Shown here piece by piece: positions 1-7,402 of a DNA stretch of 64,000 nucleotides (its first letter is position 1; every line of letters begins with the position of its first letter). The notes beneath the pieces are model-generated. The model was not told where the DNA came from. It saw only the letters and a program-made list of their open reading frames with translations, and made no database searches. The position numbers and the translations under genes are program-made. The stretch covers positions 16,032 to 80,031 of the forward strand of contig CAJUIP010000010.1 of the NCBI GenBank assembly GCA_910586315.1. Direction: 5' to 3'. The DNA comes from an uncultured Lachnospiraceae bacterium (GTDB taxonomy: Bacteria; Bacillota; Clostridia; Lachnospirales; Lachnospiraceae).

Positions 1-1
1 T

Positions 2-1153
2 ATTGATAATTTTGACGCCACAAAATACAGCCTGGATTATGAGAAACTGTCTGTGATGGATAAGTGGCTGTTATCCAGATTGAATTCCACTGTGAAAGAG
101 GTAGACCATGATCTGGAGAATTACCGGATCCCGGAGGCCGCGAGAGCTCTTCAGGATTTCGTGGATGACATGAGCAACTGGTATGTAAGAAGAAGCCGCG
201 AGCGTTTCTGGGCAAAGGGAATGGAGCAGGATAAGATCAATGCCTATATGACGTTATATACCGCCTTGGTAGATCTGTCCAAGGCAGCGGCTCCGATGAT
301 TCCGTTCATGACCGAGGAAATCTATTTGAATCTGGTAAAATCCATCGATGCCGCTGCCCCGGAGAGCATCCACCTGTGTGATTTCCCGGAAGTGAAGGAA
401 GACTGGATTGACTCTGAACTGGAAACAAAGATGGATGAGGTCTTAAAAATCGTGGTTATGGGCCGTGCTGCCAGGAATACGGCAAACATCAAGAACCGCC
501 AGCCCATTGCCAGAATGCTTGTAAAGGCGCCAAGGGAGCTTCCGGAGTTCTATCAGGAGATTGTTGAGGATGAGCTCAATGTAAAGAGCGTGGAATTTAC
601 CGATGACGTTCGTGAGTTTACTTCCTATACCTTCAAGCCGCAGCTTAAGACTGTCGGACCGAAATACGGAAAACAGCTTGGAAACATCAGAAAAGCCCTT
701 ACGGAGTTAGACGGCAATGCCGCTATGGACACCTTAAATGAGAAGGGCGCCCTGACTTTCGCCTTTGACGGGACAGAAGTGGTTCTCACAAAGGAAGATT
801 TGCTGATTGACATGGCCCAGACGGAAGGCTATGTTTCTGAGGGAGATAACACCATCACTGTGGTTCTGGATACAAGAATGACTCCTGAACTTCTGGAAGA
901 GGGATTTTACAGAGAGTTAGTCAGCAAGATTCAGACGATGAGAAAGGAAGCCGGCTTTGAGGTCATGGACCATATCTACGTCTATGCGGACAAGAATGAA
1001 AAGATTGCCGGAATCATTAAGAATTATGCAGACCATTTAAAGGAGGAGGTCCTGGCGGACAGCATTGGCCTTGGCCAGATGACCGGATATACAAAGGAAT
1101 GGAACATTAATGGGGAAAACGTGATTCTTGGTGTTGCCAAGGTGACGAAATAA
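2..1153 (+). CDS. ileS: Isoleucyl-tRNA synthetase, C-terminal part (cut by window start)
   Basis: The frame is open from the first bases, so only the last 383 residues of this cytoplasmic enzyme, which charges tRNA-Ile with isoleucine, are present. The visible part starts in the anticodon-binding helical domain (MDKWLLSRLN, then NWYVRRSRERFW) and runs into a C-terminal extension (EEGFYRELVSKIQTMRKEAG) of the kind found in the long type-2 IleRS, with no C-terminal zinc-finger cysteines. Type-2 enzymes are generally less sensitive to mupirocin; this is family knowledge, not shown here. The HIGH and KMSKS motifs lie outside the window. An internal ATG at 53 is not the real start. Confidence 0.95.
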   Translation: MDNFDATKYSLDYEKLSVMDKWLLSRLNSTVKEVDHDLENYRIPEAARALQDFVDDMSNWYVRRSRERFWAKGMEQDKINAYMTLYTALVDLSKAAAPMIPFMTEEIYLNLVKSIDAAAPESIHLCDFPEVKEDWIDSELETKMDEVLKIVVMGRAARNTANIKNRQPIARMLVKAPRELPEFYQEIVEDELNVKSVEFTDDVREFTSYTFKPQLKTVGPKYGKQLGNIRKALTELDGNAAMDTLNEKGALTFAFDGTEVVLTKEDLLIDMAQTEGYVSEGDNTITVVLDTRMTPELLEEGFYRELVSKIQTMRKEAGFEVMDHIYVYADKNEKIAGIIKNYADHLKEEVLADSIGLGQMTGYTKEWNINGENVILGVAKVTK

Positions 1154-1174
1154 GAATGTAGGAGGGACAGTGAC

Positions 1175-3628
1175 GTGAATCAAACCATTAATAAAGAGGA
1201 TTTTAAGAAATCAGTCATTTACAACTTAAAAAGCGCTTACAGAAAAAACATTGATGAAGCCACCCCGGGACAGGTTTATCAGGCGGTGGCTCTGGCTGTG
1301 AAAAACGAAATCATTGACCGCTGGATTGCGACTCATAAGGAATATGAGAAACAGGATGCCAAAATTGTATACTATATGTCTATGGAATTTTTAACGGGAC
1401 GTTTCCTTGGCAATAATATCATAAGCCTTTGCGCCCGGAAAGAAATTTCTGAGGCTTTAAAGGAGCTGGGCTTCGATTTGAACGCCATCGAGGATCAGGA
1501 GAGAGATCCGGCCCTCGGAAACGGAGGCCTTGGCCGCCTGGCTGCCTGCTTCCTTGACTCCCTGGCCACCCTGGGATATCCGGCGTATGGCTGCGGTATC
1601 CGCTACCGTTATGGCATGTTTAAGCAGCAGATTCGCGATGGTTTCCAGATCGAGGTTCCGGATGAGTGGCTGAAGGATGGCTACCCCTTTGAAATCCGCC
1701 GTGACGAATATGCAATGGAGGTGAAATTCGGCGGCTATGTGGACACAGAGTGGGACGGAAAGAGGAGCCGTTTTGTGCAGAAGGGCTACCAGTCCGTAAT
1801 GGCTGTTCCCTATGATATTCCCATTGTGGGATATGATAATAATATGGTAAATTCTCTCCGTATCTGGGACGCACAGCCGATCAACACCTTTAACTTAAGC
1901 GAGTTTGACAAAGGTGACTATCAGAAGGCCGTGGAGCAGGAGAATCTGGCAAAGACGATTGTTGAGGTTCTCTATCCCAATGATAACCACTATTCCGGTA
2001 AGGAACTGCGCTTAAAACAGCAGTATTTCTTCATTTCTGCCAGTGTACAGCGTGCAGTGAAGAAATATAAAGAAAGCCATGACGACATCCATAAATTTTA
2101 TGAAAAAACGGTATTCCAGCTTAATGATACCCATCCCACGGTTGCCGTGGCAGAGCTTATGCGTATTCTGGTGGATGAGGAAAATCTGGATTGGGACGAG
2201 GCATGGGAGATTACCACAAAGACCTGTGCATACACGAATCATACCATCATGTCCGAGGCTCTGGAGAAATGGCCCATTGAGCTGTTCTCCCGTCTTCTTC
2301 CGCGTATCTATCAGATTGTGGAAGAGATTAACCGCCGCTTCATTGATAGCATTAAGAAGGCATATCCGGGTGATAACGGGAAAATCAGAAAGATGGCCAT
2401 TATTTATGACGGACAGGTTCGCATGGCCCACCTTGCCATCGTGGGAAGCTTCTCTGTAAATGGCGTTGCAAGACTGCATACGGAAATTTTAAAGACTCAG
2501 GAGTTAAAGGACTTCTATGAAATGATGCCTGGCAAGTTCAATAATAAGACCAACGGCATCACCCAGAGACGGTTTCTGCTCCATGGAAATCCTCAGCTTG
2601 CCGCCTGGGTAACCGATAAGATCGGCGACGAGTGGATTACCGATCTCTCCCATATTAAAAAACTGGCTGTTTATGCAGATGATGAAAAGTGTCAGCAGGA
2701 GTTTATGAATATCAAATATCAGAATAAAATCCGTCTGGCTGCCTATATTAAGGAACACAACGGAATCGAAGTGGATCCACGTTCCATTTTTGACGTGCAG
2801 GTCAAGAGACTGCATGAGTATAAGCGCCAGCTCATGAATATTCTCCATGTGATGTACCTTTATAACCAATTAAAGGATAATCCCAACATGGACATTATAC
2901 CGCGTACCTTTATTTTCGGTGCAAAGGCCGCTGCCGGTTATAAGAGGGCGAAGCTGACCATTAAGTTAATCAATGCGGTCGCCGACGTGGTGAACAATGA
3001 TAAGTCCATCGGCGGAAAGATTAAGGTGGTATTCATTGAAGACTACTGCGTATCTAACGCGGAGATGATTTTTGCCGCCGCTGATGTGAGCGAGCAGATT
3101 TCCACCGCCAGCAAGGAGGCGTCCGGTACAGGAAACATGAAGTTCATGTTAAACGGCGCTTTGACCATCGGGACCATGGACGGAGCCAATGTGGAGATGG
3201 CCGAGGAAGTTGGCGCGGACAAGATGTTTATCTTCGGTGCCTCCTCTGATGAGATTATAGGATGGGAGAAGAACGGCGGATACAATCCTATGGAAATTTT
3301 CAACAACGATCAGGAAATCCGCAGAGTGCTGATGCAGCTTATCAACGGCTATTATGCTCCCCAGGATCCGGAACTGTTCCGCGATATTTACAATTCTTTA
3401 CTGAACACCCAGTCCAGCGACAGGGCGGATACCTATTTTATTCTGAAGGATTTCCGTTCCTATGCGGAGGCAGAGGCCAAAATTGATGCGGCTTACCGCG
3501 ATGAGAAATGGTGGGCAAAAACGGCTATTTTAAATACTGCAGCCAGCGGAAAGTTCTCCTCGGATCGTACCATCGAGGAATATGTGGCAGACATCTGGCA
3601 TTTAAAGAAGATTAAGGTAGAACTGTAG
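1175..3628 (+). CDS. glgP: Glycogen phosphorylase
   Basis: This 817-aa GT35 alpha-glucan phosphorylase releases glucose-1-phosphate from glycogen using pyridoxal phosphate. The length is typical for the family. The signature EASGTGNMKFMLNGA, which contains the PLP-binding lysine, lies near residue 650, and the N-terminal block ALGNGGLGRLAACFLDSLA is also present. The start is GTG at 1175, with GGAGGG eight bases upstream. It follows ileS by 21 bases but is functionally unrelated to it. A strong hairpin terminator lies downstream at 3737-3785. Glycogen turnover is often tied to sporulation in clostridia, and spoIID is next, but a link is only inferred. Confidence 0.97.
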   Translation: MNQTINKEDFKKSVIYNLKSAYRKNIDEATPGQVYQAVALAVKNEIIDRWIATHKEYEKQDAKIVYYMSMEFLTGRFLGNNIISLCARKEISEALKELGFDLNAIEDQERDPALGNGGLGRLAACFLDSLATLGYPAYGCGIRYRYGMFKQQIRDGFQIEVPDEWLKDGYPFEIRRDEYAMEVKFGGYVDTEWDGKRSRFVQKGYQSVMAVPYDIPIVGYDNNMVNSLRIWDAQPINTFNLSEFDKGDYQKAVEQENLAKTIVEVLYPNDNHYSGKELRLKQQYFFISASVQRAVKKYKESHDDIHKFYEKTVFQLNDTHPTVAVAELMRILVDEENLDWDEAWEITTKTCAYTNHTIMSEALEKWPIELFSRLLPRIYQIVEEINRRFIDSIKKAYPGDNGKIRKMAIIYDGQVRMAHLAIVGSFSVNGVARLHTEILKTQELKDFYEMMPGKFNNKTNGITQRRFLLHGNPQLAAWVTDKIGDEWITDLSHIKKLAVYADDEKCQQEFMNIKYQNKIRLAAYIKEHNGIEVDPRSIFDVQVKRLHEYKRQLMNILHVMYLYNQLKDNPNMDIIPRTFIFGAKAAAGYKRAKLTIKLINAVADVVNNDKSIGGKIKVVFIEDYCVSNAEMIFAAADVSEQISTASKEASGTGNMKFMLNGALTIGTMDGANVEMAEEVGADKMFIFGASSDEIIGWEKNGGYNPMEIFNNDQEIRRVLMQLINGYYAPQDPELFRDIYNSLLNTQSSDRADTYFILKDFRSYAEAEAKIDAAYRDEKWWAKTAILNTAASGKFSSDRTIEEYVADIWHLKKIKVEL

Positions 3629-3736
3629 GCAAATACTACTTTGCGGAAAATCCAGTGAATGAACCACCTGCTGCCTATGCCCTCTGCACGCCTGCAAAGC
3701 TAGACGTGGCACCACGTGATACCGGTTCTAAAATGT
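3629..3736 (+). other. Non-coding stretch between glgP and its terminator, possible small RNA
   Basis: There is no convincing ORF in these 108 bases. The stretch can form small hairpins: GCAAATACTACTTTGC near its start and the perfect palindrome ACGTGGCACCACGT near 3704. It ends at a strong terminator. It could be a long 3' UTR or a short structured RNA. I recognise no known family. Confidence 0.25.
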
Positions 3737-3785
3737 GGACCCGTTTCATAGACTTGTAAAAAGGATATGAGACGGGCCCTTTTTA
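3737..3785 (+). terminator. Intrinsic terminator after glgP
   Basis: The arms GGACCCGTTTCATA and TATGAGACGGGCCC pair over 14 positions with one mismatch and one G-U pair, and are followed directly by TTTTTAT. It insulates glgP from the spoIID-spoIIQ pair. Confidence 0.85.
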
Positions 3786-3833
3786 TGCAATAGGGAAGCT
3801 GTCTGGCGGACGAAGGGTAGATGGGGAGGTAAG

Positions 3834-4754
3834 ATGAAGCGATTTTTAACGGTGCTTTCTTTGATGATCATGATACCTTATGTGACAACGCTTGCGTGGA
3901 CAGGCCGGCTGGGGGACGGGGACATTACGGGACTCTCTGAAGAAGAAGGGCCCCGGGTGATTGTGGTACGAAACCAGAGGGAGGTTCCTCTTTCCGTGGA
4001 GGAGTTTCTGATTCATGTGCTGGCCGGACAGATTCCGGCGGAATATGGAAAGGAAACCATAAAGGCACAGGCGGTGCTTGCGAGAACCTACATTTACCGG
4101 GAGATGGACGGGGCCGACAGTATTTACGAAGAGGCTCTGGATATGGATGCTTTAAGCAGGTCGCAGATGGAAAAGCTCTGGGGCAGCAGAGATTTTGCAA
4201 AGAATTATGAAAAGCTTACGGAGGCCATTGAAGAGACCAGGGGACTTTTCCTCACTTACGAAGGGACTCCCATTGAACCTTTTTTCTGTCGCGCCGGTTC
4301 GGGAAGCACCAGAAGCGGCGGGGAAGAATATCCCTATTTAAAGGAGGCACAAAGTCCGGGCGATTTAAAGGCAGACGGCTTTTTAAGCCTGGCGGTGTTT
4401 TTGCCCCGGACCATGGCGGATAAGATAAATTCCATTCCCGGAGCGGTTTTTGTGGAGGCTTCATCACTTCCAGAGGAAATCCAGATTGTGGAGAGAGACG
4501 GGGCCGGATATGTAAAGAAAGTACAGATTGGGCAGAAGACATACAGTGGGGAAGAAGTTCAGTACGCTCTTGGGCTCCCTTCCTCCTGCTATTCCTTTGA
4601 GGAGGTGGACGGCAAAATCCGCGTGACCTGCAAGGGGATCGGCCATGGGTATGGATTTTCCCAGGCCGGGGCCAACGCCCTGGAGGCGGAGGGATATGAT
4701 TTTAAAGAGCTTTTGAATTATTATTTCCAGAATGTGGAAATTGCAAATTACTGA
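3834..4754 (+). CDS. spoIID: Stage II sporulation protein D (peptidoglycan lytic enzyme)
   Basis: SpoIID is the lytic transglycosylase of the DMP engulfment complex and thins septal peptidoglycan with SpoIIP and SpoIIM. This 306-aa protein has an N-terminal membrane segment (about residues 3-20). The SpoIID/LytB core includes GQIPAEYGKETIKAQAVLAR, with Glu70 at the position of the catalytic Glu, followed by ARTY, and the C-terminal motif GIGHGYGFSQAGA. The start ATG is preceded by GGGGAGG. A SpoIIQ-like gene follows after 45 bases, so the two are probably cotranscribed and act in engulfment. SpoIID is usually made in the mother cell; no clear sigma-E promoter was found upstream. Confidence 0.93.
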   Translation: MKRFLTVLSLMIMIPYVTTLAWTGRLGDGDITGLSEEEGPRVIVVRNQREVPLSVEEFLIHVLAGQIPAEYGKETIKAQAVLARTYIYREMDGADSIYEEALDMDALSRSQMEKLWGSRDFAKNYEKLTEAIEETRGLFLTYEGTPIEPFFCRAGSGSTRSGGEEYPYLKEAQSPGDLKADGFLSLAVFLPRTMADKINSIPGAVFVEASSLPEEIQIVERDGAGYVKKVQIGQKTYSGEEVQYALGLPSSCYSFEEVDGKIRVTCKGIGHGYGFSQAGANALEAEGYDFKELLNYYFQNVEIANY

Positions 4755-4799
4755 ATAAGAACGTTTCCTTTGGTAAGAATATTACCGAGGTGATAAAAC

Positions 4800-5576
4800 G
4801 TGAAAGAGAGAGTAAACCAGCTTTTCAAGGATAAGTTAGTTCTTGTCATGGTTGTGTTGGGCCTGCTGACTATTGTTGCGGCAGCAGGAGCAGTGAAGAT
4901 CCAGAAGAGGGCCCAGAATATGGAAGAAAGTCCTTATCTGGAAATCAAGGAACCGGAGGGCGTCATTGCCGGAGAGGAGATGGATCCCCCCATGGTGGCG
5001 GGAAGCTCCAATGCAGAAGAGCCGGAGGAGAGCGCGGGGTTTACCGCGGACAACGCGGTAAATGAGCCCATTGTCTACCCGGCGGAAACAGCAAAGGCCA
5101 ATATGGCGGAGACGAAGGCGCAAGAGGCAGGAGCTATTGCCAATGAGTCTTTGGTCCTCAACTTTACGGAGGCTGATAAGCTTATGTGGCCGGTGGAGGG
5201 AAATGTGATTTTAGGCTACAGCATGGATACCACTACATGGTTCCCCACTCTGGAGCAGTACAAATGCAATCCTGCCAACATGATTCAGAGTGATGTGAGC
5301 ACTCCCGTTTCGGCTCCGGCGGATGCCAGGGTTCTGGAAATCGGAAGCAACGAAGAAATCGGCAATTACATCCGTCTGGATCTGGGGAATGAGTACACGG
5401 CCATCTGCGGCCAGCTAAAGGAAATCCCGGTGGTAGAGAATGAATATCTCCACAAAGGCGATGTGCTAGGTTACGTGGCCGAGCCTACCAAATATTATTC
5501 GGTGGAGGGGAACAACCTCTATTTCGAGCTGCGTTTGGGGGAGAAGCCGGTGGACGCGTTAAACTATCTGGAATAA
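4800..5576 (+). CDS. spoIIQ: SpoIIQ-like M23/LytM-domain protein with degenerate active site
   Basis: This 258-aa protein has one membrane segment (about residues 12-33), an acidic linker, and a LytM/M23 fold from about residue 128 to the end (WPVEGNVILGYS, then HKGDVLGYV). SpoIIQ is the forespore partner of SpoIIIAH in the engulfment zipper. Every metal-binding or catalytic position appears lost: the first His is Met161 (Asp165 is kept), the YxHL motif reads CGQL at 203-206, and the final HxH reads N239-L-Y241. It is therefore predicted to be a structural protein, not a peptidase. The start is GTG at 4800 with GAGGTGA upstream. Its place after spoIID supports the assignment. Confidence 0.85.
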   Translation: MKERVNQLFKDKLVLVMVVLGLLTIVAAAGAVKIQKRAQNMEESPYLEIKEPEGVIAGEEMDPPMVAGSSNAEEPEESAGFTADNAVNEPIVYPAETAKANMAETKAQEAGAIANESLVLNFTEADKLMWPVEGNVILGYSMDTTTWFPTLEQYKCNPANMIQSDVSTPVSAPADARVLEIGSNEEIGNYIRLDLGNEYTAICGQLKEIPVVENEYLHKGDVLGYVAEPTKYYSVEGNNLYFELRLGEKPVDALNYLE

Positions 5577-5587
5577 AAACATGCATG

Positions 5588-5619
5588 GAAGAGAGGTATC
5601 CTTCGGGCCTCTCTTTTTG
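5588..5619 (+). terminator. Intrinsic terminator after spoIIQ
   Basis: The stem AGAGAGG/CCTCTCT encloses a TTCGG-containing loop and runs into TTTTT. It lies just after the spoIIQ stop codon. Confidence 0.8.
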
Positions 5620-5682
5620 CGTGAAAGCACTTTTTTTTTAATAAATTGTTCACACAGAATTAGTGAATTCCAATATAAAATG

Positions 5683-5691
5683 TGTTATACT
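5683..5691 (+). promoter_or_regulatory. Extended -10 promoter for the LUD gene
   Basis: TGtTATACT is an extended -10 element 55 bases before the LUD-protein start, in an AT-rich region. No good -35 box is seen at 17 bases, which is common for extended -10 promoters. Confidence 0.5.
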
Positions 5692-5746
5692 GTTTATAGA
5701 CCGCTTGTGACGACCAATTACTTTCAAGAATTATGGAGGACGGCAT

Positions 5747-6349
5747 ATGGATTATCCACTACTTAAGAAAAACTTTGAAAATCACAGATTCCATACATCC
5801 TATTTCAAATCAAAGGAAGAGGCGGCTGCCTACTTAAAAGAAAACATCCACGGGGAACTGGTGGGCTTCGGCGGTTCCATGACGGCGAAGGAAATGGGCC
5901 TGGCAGAGATACTAAAAGAGGACAATGAGGTGGTCTGGCACTGGCTTTCGGACATGCCTGCGGCGGAGGCCAGACGGAAGGCCATGGAATCCACCGTGTA
6001 TATTTTGAGCGCCAATGGAGTTGCTGAAACCGGGGAACTGGTGAACATCGACGGAACCGGGAACCGTCTGGCAGCCAGCCTCTTCGGGCCGAAAAGAGTG
6101 TATTATATCATTGGAAAAAATAAGATTGCGCCGGACCTTGCGTCTGCCGTGGAACGGGCCAGAAACACTGCCTGTACAAAGAACGCCATGCGCTTTCAGA
6201 TTCATACTCCCTGTGTGGCGGACGGCGGCAAAAAATGCTATGACTGCAACAGCCCGGAAAGAATCTGCAATGCGTTTTTGATTCTGGAGCGCCCCTTAAA
6301 CGGGATGGAAGTGGAACTGCTGTTTGTGGATGAAGAACTTGGATTTTAA
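5747..6349 (+). CDS. LUD-domain protein (lactate-utilisation LutC-like family)
   Basis: This 200-aa protein matches the single-domain LUD family (formerly DUF162; related to LutC/LutB subunits of L-lactate oxidation). The conserved core VGFGGSMTAKEMG sits at residues 39-51 and ANGVAETGELVNIDG at 89-103. A four-cysteine cluster (Cys156, 164, 167, 174) near the C terminus could bind metal. Most stand-alone clostridial members have no tested function. No LutA or LutB partner is nearby. The start ATG has GGAGG upstream. The next gene, a CBS protein, follows after 12 bases and is probably cotranscribed. Confidence 0.85.
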   Translation: MDYPLLKKNFENHRFHTSYFKSKEEAAAYLKENIHGELVGFGGSMTAKEMGLAEILKEDNEVVWHWLSDMPAAEARRKAMESTVYILSANGVAETGELVNIDGTGNRLAASLFGPKRVYYIIGKNKIAPDLASAVERARNTACTKNAMRFQIHTPCVADGGKKCYDCNSPERICNAFLILERPLNGMEVELLFVDEELGF

Positions 6350-6361
6350 AGGAGAGGGCAC

Positions 6362-6772
6362 ATGAATATACTGTTTTTTCTGACTCCCAAAAGTGAAGTG
6401 GCGTATATCTATGATGAGGAAAGCTTAAGACAGGCTCTTGAGAAAATGGAGTATCATAAATATTCAGCGGTTCCCATTCTAAGCAGGCAGGGACGGTATG
6501 TGGGAACCCTTACAGAGGGAGACCTTTTGTGGTACATAAAAAACCAGTTAAGCCTTAATCTCAAGGAGGCGCAGAGAATCCCGGTGACGGCGGTTCCGAG
6601 ACGGTCTGATAACTTTCCGGTCAATGCGGACAGCAAAATGGAAGATCTGCTGGACAAGGCCATGATGCAGAACTTTGTTCCAGTGCTGGATGATGATAAG
6701 TCCTTTATCGGCATTGTCACGAGAAAAGATATAATGAAATATTTCGCCAAGAATATTGGAAAAACGGAATAG
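6362..6772 (+). CDS. Tandem CBS-domain protein
   Basis: This 136-aa soluble protein consists of two CBS repeats (about residues 8-60 and 72-130; motifs YSAVPILSRQGRYVGTLTEGD and FVPVLDDDKSFIGIVTRKDI). CBS pairs bind adenine nucleotides and act as energy or ligand sensors. No attached catalytic domain is present, so the target is unknown. The start has AAAGGAGAGG upstream. It is the last gene of the LUD pair and converges on the phosphoesterase gene with only 11 bases between them. Confidence 0.88.
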   Translation: MNILFFLTPKSEVAYIYDEESLRQALEKMEYHKYSAVPILSRQGRYVGTLTEGDLLWYIKNQLSLNLKEAQRIPVTAVPRRSDNFPVNADSKMEDLLDKAMMQNFVPVLDDDKSFIGIVTRKDIMKYFAKNIGKTE

Positions 6773-6783
6773 AGGGAGGTGCT

Positions 6784-7401
6784 TTACGGGTCTGGAATTT
6801 CGTCCGGGATTTCCAGAATATACCGTTCGTAAGCATTTACAATCATGGTTTCCTTATACTGCCGGACCCGCTTGGCCAAAGGGTCGTAATTTAAATGTAC
6901 ATGGCCGTGTACCAGATACCGGAGGCTTTGAGAATCCATCATGCGGAGGAATGCCTTAAAGCCCGTATGGGCTACCGAGGGGCCGTCTCCCAGACCGTAT
7001 GCCGGGGCGTGGGTTAAGAGAATATCCAGTTTTTTTCCACGTCCCGCATGGATTTTGGGCCACAGCCTGGCGGCCCGGAAGGACATCTGGGCCTGGGTAT
7101 ACTGGTGCGGGCCCGGTTTGTAGCGCATAGAGCCGCCCAGACCTGCTATTTTTAAGCCTCTGAAGCGAAAAACCTTATCTTCTATGCAGATACATCCTTC
7201 CGGAGGTACAGTCTGGTATATTTTGTCATGATTTCCATGGACGTAAAGCACCGGTCCATGGGAAAAGGTGGCCAGAAAGGACAGATACCGGGGGTCCAAA
7301 TCTCCGCAGGAGAGGATTAAGTCAATCCCGTCAAGACGGCTGGGGTGAAAGTAGTCCCACAGAGCCGGGGCTTCTATATCTGAAATAACCAGAATTTTCA
7401 T
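6784..7401 (-). CDS. Calcineurin-like metallophosphoesterase
   Basis: This 205-aa protein has the full metal-binding set of the superfamily: ISD near residue 8, SCGDLD, HGNHD, LTHAP and a final HGHVH. The substrate cannot be predicted. It starts one base after the stop of the 651-aa ParB-like/BMP gene, so the two are translationally coupled and form an operon with the AraC regulator upstream. There is no signal peptide, so it acts in the cytoplasm. Confidence 0.88.
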   Translation of the reverse strand: MKILVISDIEAPALWDYFHPSRLDGIDLILSCGDLDPRYLSFLATFSHGPVLYVHGNHDKIYQTVPPEGCICIEDKVFRFRGLKIAGLGGSMRYKPGPHQYTQAQMSFRAARLWPKIHAGRGKKLDILLTHAPAYGLGDGPSVAHTGFKAFLRMMDSQSLRYLVHGHVHLNYDPLAKRVRQYKETMIVNAYERYILEIPDEIPDP

Positions 7402-7402
7402 G

